Shown: positions 1 to 8,799 of the stretch, piece by piece
How the letters are laid out: each line of letters begins with the position of its first letter
Position numbering within the stretch: the stretch's first letter is position 1
Assembly: GCF_030160275.1 (NCBI RefSeq)
Contig: NZ_BSOA01000003.1
Span: forward strand, 248,001 to 312,000
DNA length: 64,000 nucleotides
DNA from: Dyella flagellata
Lineage (GTDB): Bacteria; Pseudomonadota; Gammaproteobacteria; Xanthomonadales; Rhodanobacteraceae
Direction: 5' to 3'
The notes under the pieces: model-generated
What the model saw: the letters and a program-made list of their open reading frames with translations, nothing else
Told to the model about the DNA's origin: nothing
Databases searched by the model: none
Made by a program: the position numbers and the translations under genes

Positions 1-457
1 GCAGATGACGCTTCAGGTCGGCTTCGGCCTTGCGCAGATCGACTTCGCGAGCAGCCACGGTGGCGTCGGCTTCGTTCACCGAATCGTTCTGCTGGCGAAC
101 CTGACGCACCGCCTGCGCAAGCGAGCTGCTGGTCTGGCGCAGGCGCACGTCGGCGTCGGTGGCGTCCAGTTTCAGCAAGACCTGGCCGGCGGTAACGTGC
201 TGCGTATCATCGGTGAGAATGGCCACCACGGTGCCGGGCACTTGCGAAGAGAGCGCCACCTGATTGCCGCCGACATAGGCGTTATCGGTGTTCTCGCGTG
301 TGGAAAATACGAAGTACCACAGCAGGAACCAGGTCAGTGCCGCGAGTAGGAAAATCGCCGCTACGATCAGTAGCGCGCGGCTGCGCTTGGCGGGATCTTT
401 CGCGGCCAGGCCGCTGTCGTTGGCGCCCTTGGAGAGGGCGGACTCGGAGGCGCTCAT
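1..457 (-). CDS. emrA: EmrA/HlyD-family efflux membrane fusion protein, partial
   Basis: This is the N-terminal part of a periplasmic adaptor that would join an inner-membrane drug exporter to an outer-membrane channel; the C-terminus lies beyond the left edge. The visible 152 codons have a short polar cytoplasmic tail, one membrane anchor at about residues 28-50, then 'ENTDNAYVGGNQVALSSQVP', typical of the EmrA first beta strand, a lipoyl-like half ('VLLKLDATDADVRL') and the start of an alpha-helical hairpin. It starts 2 bases after the stop of the outer membrane factor and is evidently cotranscribed with it and with marR. An emrB-type MFS permease is expected next, outside the window; this is inference. 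An HlyD-type adaptor for another transporter class cannot be excluded. Confidence 0.88.
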   Translation of the reverse strand, partial: MSASESALSKGANDSGLAAKDPAKRSRALLIVAAIFLLAALTWFLLWYFVFSTRENTDNAYVGGNQVALSSQVPGTVVAILTDDTQHVTAGQVLLKLDATDADVRLRQTSSSLAQAVRQVRQQNDSVNEADATVAAREVDLRKAEADLKRHL

Positions 458-459
458 GC

Positions 460-1995
460 TCAGGGGGCTCCTGCGGGATTCGAAGTGGGAGAGGGGGCTG
501 CGGCGGAGGGCGCCGTCTTGGTGTCTAGATCCGATCGATAGCCGCCGCCCAGGGCCTTTATCAGCGCCAGATCGGTGCTGACCGCCTGGGCATGCAGGTT
601 GATGGCCTGGTCGCGCTGCTGCAGCCATTGCGCTTGGGCATTGAGGCTTTCGCGGGCGTCCTTGGTGCCATGCGTGGCACGGGCCTGCGCGTTGGCGAGC
701 AGTGCAGCGTCGGCTTTGACCTGGGCGTCCTGCTTCTCGCGACGAGCGGCGATCTGTTGCGCGGTCACTGCTTGTGTGGCGACATCGCGCGCGGCATTCG
801 TCACCGTCACGTTGTAGTCCGCGATGGCCGCATCAAGCTGCGCGCGGCTGGCGCCGTAGCTGGCCTTGAGCCGACCGCCTTCGAAAATCGGCAGGTGCAC
901 CGCCGGCGTGATACCGAACACCCGGCTGCCAAGGCTGAACAGATTGCCCAGATCGCCCTTGCTGCCGGACGAGACGCCGGCGAAGTGCGGTGCACCCTGG
1001 TCGGTGCTGGAAAGCCCGGCCATGGCGTTGATGCTGAAGTCGGGGAAATAGTCCGCGCGCGCGACGTCGGTCTGTTTCAGGGCCGCCTCTACCTGCCAGC
1101 GGCTGGCGGCGATGTCGGGACGGCGGGCGATCAGGTCCAGATGTGCGTTGTCCGGGATGGCGCCTTCGAGTTCGGGCAGCGCGCGCGCTTGGAGCGGCGG
1201 CAACTCGGCCGGCGATACATTCACCAGTGCAGCCAGCACTACTTTGCGAAGCTGAATCGAGCCTTCCAGAGTCGCTTGTATCTGCTGTGTATTGGCAAGC
1301 TGCGCACGTACCTGTTGCACGGTATCGGGCAGATCCACGCCTTGCCGCACGCGCAGTTCGGCAATGTGCTCAAGCCGTTGTTGCACGCCTACCGCCTGCT
1401 GGGTGAGCGCAAGGCGGTTTTCATCGGCCAGCAGGCCGAAATACGCATCCGCTACGGCATTCTGGATGCTGAGCATCGCGGCGCTGCGCTCAGCTTCCGC
1501 CGCGTGTGCCTGGTCGAGTGCGGCCTCGATCGACGAGCGCTTCTTGCCCCACCAATCGAAATCGTATTCGAGTTGCAGGCTCAGGTCGGCCTGGTTGTAC
1601 CAGTTGAAACCGAGCAGGGAAGGCGGGATCAAGCCATGATCGCTCATACGCTGGCGCGTGAGCTGTCCATTGCCCTTGATGCTGAGGCCGGCCTGCGCCG
1701 CGGTAACGCGCACCGACTGCTCGGCGGTTTTTACGCGCGTACGTGCCTGCGCCAGGTCGGGAGACTGTTGCATGACTAGCGCCATGACCTGATCCAGTTG
1801 CGGATCGTTGTACACGCGCCACCATTCAGCAGCCGGCCAACCGGCGTTTGCCGTGGTCGGCAATCCGGCCAGCGGCACGTCATCGCGCAAGGCCGGGTGC
1901 TGCACCTTGGAAGGAATCCAGCAGCCGGCAAGGCTCAGCACGGTAACGAGTGCGAGCGGACGAAGCCGCGCGATAGGAATTGAAGCGACGTTCAT
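460..1995 (-). CDS. NodT-family outer membrane efflux lipoprotein (TolC-like)
   Basis: The product is an outer membrane factor that forms the exit duct of a tripartite efflux pump. The 511 residues begin with a lipoprotein signal peptide with lipobox LAGC (lipidated Cys25). Two repeated long-helix OEP halves follow, with features such as 'EYDFDWWGKKRS' and 'RRPDIAASRWQVEAA', diagnostic of the NodT/OprM subgroup. Length is normal for the family. Its ATG overlaps the stop of the upstream MarR gene (ATGA), and emrA follows after 2 bases, so the three genes form one operon. Substrate is unknown; antibiotics or aromatic compounds are usual for MarR-controlled Emr pumps. Confidence 0.9.
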   Translation of the reverse strand: MNVASIPIARLRPLALVTVLSLAGCWIPSKVQHPALRDDVPLAGLPTTANAGWPAAEWWRVYNDPQLDQVMALVMQQSPDLAQARTRVKTAEQSVRVTAAQAGLSIKGNGQLTRQRMSDHGLIPPSLLGFNWYNQADLSLQLEYDFDWWGKKRSSIEAALDQAHAAEAERSAAMLSIQNAVADAYFGLLADENRLALTQQAVGVQQRLEHIAELRVRQGVDLPDTVQQVRAQLANTQQIQATLEGSIQLRKVVLAALVNVSPAELPPLQARALPELEGAIPDNAHLDLIARRPDIAASRWQVEAALKQTDVARADYFPDFSINAMAGLSSTDQGAPHFAGVSSGSKGDLGNLFSLGSRVFGITPAVHLPIFEGGRLKASYGASRAQLDAAIADYNVTVTNAARDVATQAVTAQQIAARREKQDAQVKADAALLANAQARATHGTKDARESLNAQAQWLQQRDQAINLHAQAVSTDLALIKALGGGYRSDLDTKTAPSAAAPSPTSNPAGAP

Positions 1996-2516
1996 GGCGG
2001 GTCACCCGCTGCGTGTTCGAGTTGACTGAGATTGTGCGCAAGCTTGCGCAACAAGCGGTTCAGGGTACCGCGCTCGGATTGGCTGAAGCCTTCGAACAGA
2101 AGGTTCAGCCGCGGAAACATGGTGGGCAGCATCTTCTGTACGAAACGCTTACCGGCCGGGGTGATCTGCATGGCCACGCGGCGACGGTCATCAGCTCCGG
2201 GCCCGCGGGTAATCAGTCCGCGTTTGACCAGCGCGTTGGAAATGCGCGTCATGTTGGTGACGCCCAGGGAAGTGAACTGGCACACCTCGCCAGGCGTGGA
2301 CATGCCGCCAGGGCGCGAAAACAGCGCTATCAACGTGCGAAATTCGCTGTCATTGAGTTTGTGCGGGCGCAGCTTGTGCTCAAGTTCCGCCTGCAGGCTC
2401 TCGCTGATCAGCAGCATTATCCGGCACAGTCCGACATCGGCGGGTACTTCGGGAATCGCCTTGCGCACCCCTGCGATGCCTTCGTCCATGCATTTGATCT
2501 TGTCGGTCAGAAACAT
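1992..2516 (-). CDS. MarR-family transcriptional regulator
   Basis: This is a winged helix-turn-helix regulator, probably the local repressor of the efflux operon it heads. The helix-turn-helix ('GVTNMTRISNALVKRGLI') and wing ('GPGADDRRRVAMQIT') are clear. The frame is open back to 2603, but a family-like N-terminus fits starts at 2516 (MFLTDK) or 2489 (MDEGIAG); none has a strong ribosome binding site, and 2516 is a compromise. A dyad TTTCATC...GATGAAA at 2516-2544 sits exactly at the start and could be its operator. The stop overlaps the start of the outer membrane factor gene. Confidence 0.87.
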   Translation of the reverse strand: MFLTDKIKCMDEGIAGVRKAIPEVPADVGLCRIMLLISESLQAELEHKLRPHKLNDSEFRTLIALFSRPGGMSTPGEVCQFTSLGVTNMTRISNALVKRGLITRGPGADDRRRVAMQITPAGKRFVQKMLPTMFPRLNLLFEGFSQSERGTLNRLLRKLAHNLSQLEHAAGDPP

Positions 2517-2544
2517 TTCATCGATGCATATTTCACTGATGAAA
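2516..2544. promoter_or_regulatory. Inverted repeat at marR start, possible MarR operator
   Basis: TTTCATC (2516-2522) and GATGAAA (2538-2544) are perfect 7-base arms separated by 15 AT-rich bases, just upstream of or overlapping the marR start. MarR proteins commonly bind such dyads in their own promoter. The assignment to this regulator is inference. Confidence 0.4.
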
Positions 2545-2646
2545 TAAATAATGCGCCGGAGGGTGCCGGCTTGGCAAGTGCCGTGCGAGGGCGCCCGTCC
2601 CATAGGGGAGTGGGGCGCAGCCTAGTGGCCCTGCGCTTGCGCAAGC

Positions 2647-3423
2647 TTATGCGATCGCGAAAAGTCGCTTTGCATTGGCAGTGGTGGCGGCTGCGATCGC
2701 TGCGGGCGCTTCACCGCGCAGGGTGGCAATGCAATGCAAAACTTCTGCCACGTAGGCTGGCTCGTTGCGCTCGCCGCGATGTGTCGACAGCGGCTGATCC
2801 GGTGCGTCGCTTTCCAGTAGCAGATACTCGATCGGCATTTTCGAAACGATCTGTCGCAGGCGTTGCGCGCGCTCGTAAGTCACCGGTCCGCCGATGCCGA
2901 TCTGAAAGCCGAGCTTCCATAGTTGCTCGGCTTGTTGCTGGCTGCCGGCGAAGCTGTGCACCACTCCACGCAGGCTGCCGACGCGGCGCAAGCTGGCGGT
3001 GATTTCGTCCAGCGCGGCGCGTGCGTGCAGGATTACCGGCAGGTCGAACTCGCGGGCGAGGGCGAGCTGTTGCTTGAAATAGCCGCGCTGCCCTTCCGCG
3101 TCGTAATGGTCGGCGTAAAAATCCAGGCCGATTTCGCCCACGGCGACCGGCCGATGGGCCTTCAGCCAGTCAGACAGCGCGGCAAGATCTTCCGGTCGGT
3201 GCCGCTGCAGGAACATCGGATGCAGGCCATAGGCCGGAAAAAGCCCGCTGCCGGGGGTGCATAGCGCCTGGATGTGGGGCCAGCTGGCGGCGTCGACGCC
3301 GGGGATGATTTGTAGCGCCACGCCGGCCTTCCGGGCGCGCTCGATAACCGTGTCGCGATCGCTATTGAACGAGGCGTCGTCCAGGTGTACATGACTATCG
3401 GCGAGCGTAAGCGTGCTTGTCAT
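2647..3423 (-). CDS. tatD: TatD-family metal-dependent deoxyribonuclease
   Basis: This is a TIM-barrel metallohydrolase of the TatD group, 3'-5' exonucleases acting in DNA repair or degradation in the cytoplasm. The 258-residue length is typical. Metal-binding motifs are visible: 'DSHVHLDD' at residues 9-16, 'GEIGLDFY' near residue 97, His in 'VILHARAA' and 'VVHSFAGS', and Asp in 'LLLESDAPDQP'. It stands alone on the minus strand, divergent from a lipoprotein gene 137 bases away. Whether it is orthologous to E. coli TatD, YcfH or YjjV cannot be told from sequence alone. Confidence 0.9.
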   Translation of the reverse strand: MTSTLTLADSHVHLDDASFNSDRDTVIERARKAGVALQIIPGVDAASWPHIQALCTPGSGLFPAYGLHPMFLQRHRPEDLAALSDWLKAHRPVAVGEIGLDFYADHYDAEGQRGYFKQQLALAREFDLPVILHARAALDEITASLRRVGSLRGVVHSFAGSQQQAEQLWKLGFQIGIGGPVTYERAQRLRQIVSKMPIEYLLLESDAPDQPLSTHRGERNEPAYVAEVLHCIATLRGEAPAAIAAATTANAKRLFAIA

Positions 3424-3560
3424 GATGGGTTCTTTTGAGCCTGTTCTGATAGTCGCGAATCGGTCTAGCCGTCATTCAGCGTGTGGGCGCTTCAATGCTG
3501 CACATCAAGACTCGCTTAAGCGGCGCGCTTGCGCATATCTACATAACATAGGAGGTTGTC

Positions 3561-4031
3561 GTGAAAAGCAAATCGTTCAAATTCGGTGCGGTAGCGGCGG
3601 TGTTGATCGCCGTTGCCGCCCTGTCCGGTTGCCAGACGCAGCCAACCACCTACCAAACGAGCTACGGCTACCAGGGCTGCCAGAACTGCGGGGTGGTGCA
3701 GCAGGTTCAGCAGATCTACATCCAGCAGCAAGGCAGCAATAACAGTGGCCTGGGCACCGTGCTCGGCGCGGTGGCAGGCGGTTTGCTGGGCAGCACCGTC
3801 GGCCATGGACGAGGCAATACGGCGGCCATCGTGGGCGGTGCGGTCATCGGCGGCGTGGTCGGCAACAAGGTGGGACAGGCCAACAGCCAGCCTGCCGGCA
3901 CCACGCCTGCATGGCAAATCGTAGTGCGCATGGACAATGGCCAGTACGCAACGGTGACGCAGGTTCCCAATCCTGGCGTGCGCCCGGGCGATTATGTGGT
4001 AATCAGCAACAACCAGGTTTATCCGCGCTGA
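3561..4031 (+). CDS. Glycine-zipper (2TM) outer membrane lipoprotein
   Basis: This small 156-residue lipoprotein has a signal peptide ending in lipobox LSGC (Cys24), a short Gln/Tyr-rich linker ('QQVQQIYIQQQ'), and a glycine-zipper double segment at about residues 66-107 ('GTVLGAVAGGLLGSTVG' and 'AAIVGGAVIGGVVGNKVGQ') of the SlyB/OmpA-like 2TM family. The C-terminal 40 residues form a small beta domain ending 'VRPGDYVVISNNQVYPR'. It has a strong AGGAGG ribosome binding site and its own terminator downstream, so it is monocistronic. Its role is probably in envelope integrity; no specific partner can be named. Confidence 0.85.
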   Translation: MKSKSFKFGAVAAVLIAVAALSGCQTQPTTYQTSYGYQGCQNCGVVQQVQQIYIQQQGSNNSGLGTVLGAVAGGLLGSTVGHGRGNTAAIVGGAVIGGVVGNKVGQANSQPAGTTPAWQIVVRMDNGQYATVTQVPNPGVRPGDYVVISNNQVYPR

Positions 4032-4065
4032 TTTGTTTTGTATGGACGTCTGGACGTCCAAACAG

Positions 4066-4093
4066 AAAAGGCCCTCTTGCGAGGGCCTTTTTT
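4066..4093 (+). terminator. Rho-independent terminator after the 2TM lipoprotein gene
   Basis: An 11-base stem, AAAAGGCCCTC (4066-4076) and GAGGGCCTTTT, has loop TTGC and a T run. It lies between convergent genes and could also stop the minus-strand hydrolase transcript. Confidence 0.9.
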
Positions 4094-4108
4094 ATGCGTT
4101 CGGGCGTA

Positions 4109-4543
4109 TCAGTTGATCGAGTAGAACTTGTGGTCGCCGATGATGATGGCGTGCTGATTGCGTGACCACGCAGGCGCCACCGCGGCCGTGGCAAAGTGAT
4201 CGGCATGCGGCACGAGCAGGTGGCGTTCGTCGACGGGAAGGCCCCAGTTCTCGATCGACTTGCCGGCGATGTCCCAGGCCTTCTGGAACGCCACCAGATT
4301 GTCGACTTCCTGACCGGGTGAGGTGGTTGAGAGCGCGAACTGGTGCGGCGCCTTGACCACCTTGCATACGGTGTCACCCCATTGGCCGCGTTCGCGCCGG
4401 CGCATGGCGACTTCCGCCACGGCCATCTGACCGACCGTCGACTGGCTACGTGCTTCCAGGTAGACGGTGGTTGCCAGACAAGTCTGGTCTGCGAGCGGTT
4501 GGGGCAGCACGGACATCAGCCACAACAACATGGAAAGTTTCAT
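4109..4543 (-). CDS. SleB-like cell wall hydrolase (Hydrolase_2 family)
   Basis: This is a secreted 144-residue hydrolase resembling the catalytic domain of SleB, a lytic transglycosylase-type enzyme that cuts peptidoglycan. The start at 4543 was chosen because a GGAGG box precedes it at good spacing and it begins a signal peptide (MKLSMLLWLMSVLPQPLA); the frame is open 12 codons further upstream. The domain starts with 'TVYLEARSQ', whose Glu is the expected acid, and continues with 'AVAEVAMRRRERG' and a Tyr/Trp-rich end. SleB is best known from spores, but proteobacterial homologues are common and act in wall turnover. Confidence 0.82.
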   Translation of the reverse strand: MKLSMLLWLMSVLPQPLADQTCLATTVYLEARSQSTVGQMAVAEVAMRRRERGQWGDTVCKVVKAPHQFALSTTSPGQEVDNLVAFQKAWDIAGKSIENWGLPVDERHLLVPHADHFATAAVAPAWSRNQHAIIIGDHKFYSIN

Positions 4544-4985
4544 ATCTGCCTCCAGCTTGCTGTACGTGCCGGCGCACATGCGCGCCTTAACGCCGTTGCG
4601 GTGGACGGGCGGGCAGACCGTTCCACCTGGATTTATCGCTTGCGTTGAAACTCGAGGCGCAGGCGAGGTTGGCCACTATAGCGCGGCGGAATCGATCGGC
4701 ATGTCTGATGCCGATCGGGAAAGCTTGTGGCTATGACGCTGCGTGCATAAGGCACCTGAGTGCAGCGTGTTCGCGCATACGGCGAGTTGTACACCGGCCT
4801 TCTTCTTGCCGGGTCGCGCCGATCCGGACCCCTCCGGTTCGTCGCGTATATCGGCGCCCTGTGAACAGGTGGGCGCCAGAAAAAGTTTGGCGGAATCTAG
4901 TGGGGCGCGCTCATCTTTGCAAGTGCCCGCCACATGAGATTCACATTTCGCTCACCATTCTGGCATGGCGCGCATGATGTAAACG
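4544..4985. other. Intergenic stretch without a recognised gene
   Basis: About 440 bases lie between the hydrolase start and the stop of the YgfZ-like gene. The short open frames here have no ribosome binding site and no recognisable protein. The segment presumably carries the hydrolase promoter, but no convincing -35/-10 pair was found. Confidence 0.5.
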
Positions 4986-5789
4986 TCAAGCAGGCCAGGC
5001 GTTTAGAAGTCCCGCGCCAATACCTTCGTCAGTGATTTTTTTCTCGCCGTGCTGTCCGAATTGACCGGCCGCATCATCGCTTATGACAGCCAGTGCCTCG
5101 ATTTGTTCTCCGTGCGCGATGACGTTGAGCAAGCGCATGAACTCGCGATTTTCCAATTGCAGTACTGAGCCCTCCGCGACGTGCTTCGACAATGCAACAC
5201 GACGCAGATGCCGTTTGTTGCCGCCACGATAGTGCAGGCGCGCAACAATTTCCTGGCCCGGATAACAGCCTTTGTCGATGGCTACTGCGCCTAGTCTGTG
5301 CAGCGACAAGGCGGGTGGAATAAATTCGTTCAACGCATTGTCCGGAAGCCATGCCCAACCATCGCGCAGCTGCTGCAGTCGCCACGCATCATCACTGTGT
5401 ACGTTCGCGCCCAATAGCATGCTGTGCGTTGCGCATCCAAGACGAATGACATCGTCTTGGATTTCCACTTCATGCAACGGCATCGCAGAAGCTCCCGCGA
5501 GCAAGCCGTTTGCTTCAGACAACTTGACGCGCGAGCGGAACACGTATCGACGCAAGTTGTCGATGAAGCTCGTTGCGTCGCCGCCGCGCAAAATCACCAG
5601 CAGGTGTTCGTCGTCGAGTCGCGCAAGATGAAACAGGTTGCGCACTCGCCCTTGCGCGTCGAGCCAGCTGCTGAATTGCCACTTGAGGTTCTCCAGTGTC
5701 GTGACCTGGCTGGTGAACTGGCTATGTGCGAACGCGACAGCGTCCGGACCTTCGATGAGAATGGCGTGGGCGGTGTGAGATGTCGGCAT
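4986..5789 (-). CDS. ygfZ: YgfZ-type folate-binding Fe-S cluster maintenance protein
   Basis: This GcvT-like cytoplasmic protein helps maintain Fe-S enzymes using tetrahydrofolate in the E. coli model. The family signature 'KGCYPGQEIVARLHYRGGNK' is intact, including the redox Cys. The N-terminal 'LIEGPDAVAFAHSQFTSQV' aligns with the usual beginning of xanthomonad homologues, so start 5789 (MPTSHTAH, 267 residues) is preferred. An upstream ATG at 5840 has an AGG box but would add a Pro/Ala-rich tail. It is divergent from the succinate dehydrogenase assembly gene 132 bases away, a fitting neighbour because SdhB carries three Fe-S clusters. Confidence 0.88.
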   Translation of the reverse strand: MPTSHTAHAILIEGPDAVAFAHSQFTSQVTTLENLKWQFSSWLDAQGRVRNLFHLARLDDEHLLVILRGGDATSFIDNLRRYVFRSRVKLSEANGLLAGASAMPLHEVEIQDDVIRLGCATHSMLLGANVHSDDAWRLQQLRDGWAWLPDNALNEFIPPALSLHRLGAVAIDKGCYPGQEIVARLHYRGGNKRHLRRVALSKHVAEGSVLQLENREFMRLLNVIAHGEQIEALAVISDDAAGQFGQHGEKKITDEGIGAGLLNAWPA

Positions 5790-5921
5790 GGCCGCAGGAG
5801 TGGGGGCGGCGGGGGCCGGGCGCAAGTGGTTGGCGGGCATTCCCTGCCTGCAACGCCCGGCGCCCGGCGTCAACTGGTTGTGCGGCTATGCGGCAAGTAT
5901 TACGCTTTTAGCGATACGAAC

Positions 5922-6089
5922 ATGCCCGACACGTCCTCCAAACCCGCAACGCCAAACGAGCCCGCCAAGCGAGAGCGGGCCGCCACGCCCGTTTCGCCCG
6001 TGCCGGGCAAGGAACAAGACGAGCGGCCGGCGCCGGACCCCACGCGCTACGGCGATTGGGAAAAGAACGGGCGCTGCATCGACTTCTGA
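5922..6089 (+). CDS. DUF1674 / SDHAF4-like succinate dehydrogenase assembly factor
   Basis: This 55-residue protein is small and easily missed. It is disordered, rich in Pro, Glu and Lys, and ends with the family signature 'DPTRYGDWEKNGRCIDF'. The family includes eukaryotic SDHAF4 (Sdh8), which binds flavinated SdhA before complex II assembly. It lies 108 bases upstream of sdhC on the same strand, so a link to SdhA maturation is supported by both family and context, although bacterial members are little studied. No strong ribosome binding site precedes the ATG. The frame is open far upstream through the antisense of ygfZ; those upstream starts are not credible. Confidence 0.85.
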   Translation: MPDTSSKPATPNEPAKRERAATPVSPVPGKEQDERPAPDPTRYGDWEKNGRCIDF

Positions 6090-6197
6090 TCCGTCGCGCC
6101 GTTTGCGCCACGGCTCTGGCGGTGGCGCGCGGTACAGCTGAGCGGAAAGCCGATGGCAGTGCGCGGGCATTAGCGATTCCACCCCAGGATAGCCGCC

Positions 6198-6593
6198 ATG
6201 GCACAGACGCAACGACCGCTTTCACCGCATTTACAGATATATAAGTGGCAAGTGCAGATGGTGACCTCCATCCTGCATCGCGCCACCGGCATTGCCTTGT
6301 CCGTGGGCACCCTGATCGTCGTGTGGGGGCTGGTCGCCCTGGCCGCCGGCGAGGATGCGTTCCATCAGTTCAAGATCTGCATGGGCAGCCCGCTGGGCAT
6401 GATCCTGATGATCGGCTGGACCTGGTCGCTGTTCTACCACCTGTGCAACGGCATCCGCCACCTGGTGCAAGATGCCGGCGCGGGCTATGCCATCGCCCAG
6501 TTCGTGCGCTCGAGCTGGCTGACCGTGATCGGCAGCATCGTGCTGACCTTGATCGTCTGGGGCTACGTGCTGTCCGCCGGAGGTGCCGCATGA
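6198..6593 (+). CDS. sdhC: Succinate dehydrogenase cytochrome b556 subunit
   Basis: This is the first membrane anchor of complex II, binding haem b and ubiquinone with SdhD. It has 131 residues, with the SdhC N-terminal motif 'RPLSPHLQIYKWQ' and 'SILHRATGIALS', followed by three hydrophobic helices and 'FYHLCNGIRHL', which holds the haem-ligand His. AGGA precedes the ATG at good spacing. The stop overlaps the sdhD start (ATGA), so the two anchors are translationally coupled in the order sdhC-sdhD-sdhA-sdhB. Confidence 0.96.
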   Translation: MAQTQRPLSPHLQIYKWQVQMVTSILHRATGIALSVGTLIVVWGLVALAAGEDAFHQFKICMGSPLGMILMIGWTWSLFYHLCNGIRHLVQDAGAGYAIAQFVRSSWLTVIGSIVLTLIVWGYVLSAGGAA

Positions 6594-6985
6594 GTACGAA
6601 CGCAAAAGATCTGCGGCATCCGCTGAAGCGGGCGCGTGGCCTGGGTTCGGCTCAGTTCGGGGTGGCGCATTGGTGGACCCAGCGCACCACGGCGGTCGCC
6701 CTGGTCCTGCTCGGCCTATGGTTCGTGATCCTGGTGCTCGGCCTGCTGCAGGGAGACTATGCGACGGCCCGCGCGGCGGTGGCCAAGCCGTGGAACGCGG
6801 TGCTGCTGATCGCGTTCCTGGTCAGCATGTTCTGGCACGCGGTGCTCGGCCTGCAGGTGGTGGTTGAAGACTATGTGCACACCCGCTGGAAGGAAATCAC
6901 CCTTCTGGTGCTCATCAAGTTTATCGCCGTGCTGTGCGTGCTGGGCGGCACGCTGGCTGTGCTGCGCATCGCACTGGGAGCCTGA
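6590..6985 (+). CDS. sdhD: Succinate dehydrogenase hydrophobic membrane anchor
   Basis: This is the second membrane anchor of succinate dehydrogenase, 131 residues with three transmembrane helices. The '[20 protein letters not shown]' region starts the domain, and the second helix ends '[18 protein letters not shown]', whose His and Asp-Tyr match the haem/quinone region of SdhD proteins. It overlaps sdhC by 4 bases and is followed after 5 bases by sdhA. An in-frame ORF beginning earlier (6245) is a shadow of sdhC. Confidence 0.95.
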   Translation: MSTNAKDLRHPLKRARGLGSAQFGVAHWWTQRTTAVALVLLGLWFVILVLGLLQGDYATARAAVAKPWNAVLLIAFLVSMFWHAVLGLQVVVEDYVHTRWKEITLLVLIKFIAVLCVLGGTLAVLRIALGA

Positions 6986-6990
6986 GCTCG

Positions 6991-8778
6991 ATGGAAGCCT
7001 ACAAAATTCAGCAGCACAAATTCGACGTGGTGGTGGTGGGTGCCGGCGGCGCCGGCCTGCGCGCCACGTTCGGCCTGGCCGAGAAAGGCCTGAAGGCCGC
7101 TTGCATCACCAAGGTGTTCCCGACCCGCTCACATACGGTAGCGGCACAGGGCGGTATTGCGGCGGCGCTTGGCAACATGGGCGAGGACGACTGGCGCTTC
7201 CACTTCTACGACACCATCAAGGGGTCGGACTGGCTGGGCGATCAGGACGCGATCGAATACATGTGCCGCGAGGCCATTCCGTCGATCCTGGAGCTGGAAC
7301 ACTACGGCGTGCCGTTCTCGCGCACCGACGACGGCCGCATCTACCAGCGCCCGTTCGGCGGCATGACCACGCACTACGGCAAGGGCACCGCGCAACGCAC
7401 CTGTGCCGCGGCGGACCGCACCGGCCACGCGATCCTGCACACCTTGTACCAACAGGCGCTGGCGCACGACGCCACCTTCTTCATCGAATACTTCGCCATC
7501 GACCTGATCTTCGACGACGAAGGCGTGTGCCGCGGCGTGCTGGCGCTCGACATGAACGAGGGTACTTTGCATTTCTTCCGCGGCCAGGCTGTGGTGCTGG
7601 CTACCGGCGGCTACGGCCGCGCGTACTTCAGCGCCACTTCCGCCCATACCTGCACCGGCGACGGTGGCGGCATGGTGCTGCGTGCGGGCCTGGCGATGCA
7701 GGATATGGAATTCGTGCAATTCCATCCTACCGGTATCTACGGCGCCGGCTGCCTGATCACCGAAGGCGTGCGTGGCGAAGGCGGCTATCTCACCAATTCC
7801 AAGGGCGAGCGCTTCATGGAGCGCTACGCGCCGAGCGCCAAGGATCTGGCTTCCCGCGACGTGGTTAGTCGCGCCATGACCCTGGAAATCCGCGAAGGCC
7901 GTGGCGTGGGCGAACACAAGGATCACGTGCATCTGAACCTGATGCATCTGGGCCCCGAGGTGATTCACGAACGCCTGCCGGGTATCGCCGAATCGGCGCG
8001 CATCTTCGCTGGTGTGGACGTCACCAAGGAACCGATCCCGGTGCTGCCGACCGTGCACTACAACATGGGCGGCATCCCCACCAACTACCACGGCGAAGTC
8101 GTGCAGAAGAAGGGCGAGGACGTCGATTCCGTCGTGCCGGGCCTGTTCGCGATCGGCGAAGCTGCCTGCGTGTCGGTACATGGCGCCAATCGCCTGGGTT
8201 CCAACTCGCTGCTCGACCTGGTGGTGTTCGGCCGTGCCGTTTCGCATCGCTGCGCCGAGCTCATCAAACCGGGTGCTGCGCACAAGGATCTGCCGGCCAG
8301 CGTGCTTGATAAGGCCTTGGCCCGTTTCGATGGCTTGCGCAACGCCAACGGCGGTACGCCCACGGCGAAGATCCGCGCGAACATGCAGCGCACCATGCAG
8401 GAAGACGCTGCGGTGTTCCGTACCGGCGAAACGCTCAAGGCCGGCTCGAAGAAGATCTCCGAGGTGCATGATTCGTTCAAGGACGTGCGTGTCAGCGATC
8501 GCTCGATGGTTTGGAACTCCGACCTGATCGAAACGCTGGAGCTGTCCAACCTGTTGGACCAGGCCGTGGCGACCATGCATTCGGCCGAGCAGCGCCAGGA
8601 GAGCCGCGGCGCGCATGCCCGCGAGGATTTCCCTGAGCGCGACGACCACACCTGGATGAAACACTCCCTGGTGAAGGTCGACGAAGCCGGCAAGACCAGC
8701 TTCGATTTCCGTCCGGTGCACATGTACACCTTGACCGGCGAGGTCGAGGTGGTGCCGCCGAAGAAGCGCGTTTACTAA
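6991..8778 (+). CDS. sdhA: Succinate dehydrogenase flavoprotein subunit
   Basis: This catalytic subunit oxidises succinate to fumarate with covalent FAD in the TCA cycle. It has 595 residues, with dinucleotide-binding '[12 protein letters not shown]' at about 15-26 and '[12 protein letters not shown]', which holds the His that binds FAD covalently. The active-site segment '[20 protein letters not shown]' and FAD-contact '[20 protein letters not shown]' are also present. GGAG lies about 12 bases before the chosen ATG; the upstream start at 6934 would only extend over sdhD. SDHAF4-like and SdhE genes flank the operon and would serve this subunit. Confidence 0.97.
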   Translation: MEAYKIQQHKFDVVVVGAGGAGLRATFGLAEKGLKAACITKVFPTRSHTVAAQGGIAAALGNMGEDDWRFHFYDTIKGSDWLGDQDAIEYMCREAIPSILELEHYGVPFSRTDDGRIYQRPFGGMTTHYGKGTAQRTCAAADRTGHAILHTLYQQALAHDATFFIEYFAIDLIFDDEGVCRGVLALDMNEGTLHFFRGQAVVLATGGYGRAYFSATSAHTCTGDGGGMVLRAGLAMQDMEFVQFHPTGIYGAGCLITEGVRGEGGYLTNSKGERFMERYAPSAKDLASRDVVSRAMTLEIREGRGVGEHKDHVHLNLMHLGPEVIHERLPGIAESARIFAGVDVTKEPIPVLPTVHYNMGGIPTNYHGEVVQKKGEDVDSVVPGLFAIGEAACVSVHGANRLGSNSLLDLVVFGRAVSHRCAELIKPGAAHKDLPASVLDKALARFDGLRNANGGTPTAKIRANMQRTMQEDAAVFRTGETLKAGSKKISEVHDSFKDVRVSDRSMVWNSDLIETLELSNLLDQAVATMHSAEQRQESRGAHAREDFPERDDHTWMKHSLVKVDEAGKTSFDFRPVHMYTLTGEVEVVPPKKRVY

Positions 8779-8799
8779 GTACCGACTGGAGAGGCAATC

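Noticed and set aside
4645-4977. ORFs in the gap between the SleB-like gene and ygfZ
   Set aside because: No ribosome binding site, unusual composition, and no recognisable domain on either strand.
7129-8721. 530-codon ORF antisense to sdhA
   Set aside because: Long antisense frames are expected at this GC content; the product has no family features, while sdhA on the other strand is unambiguous.
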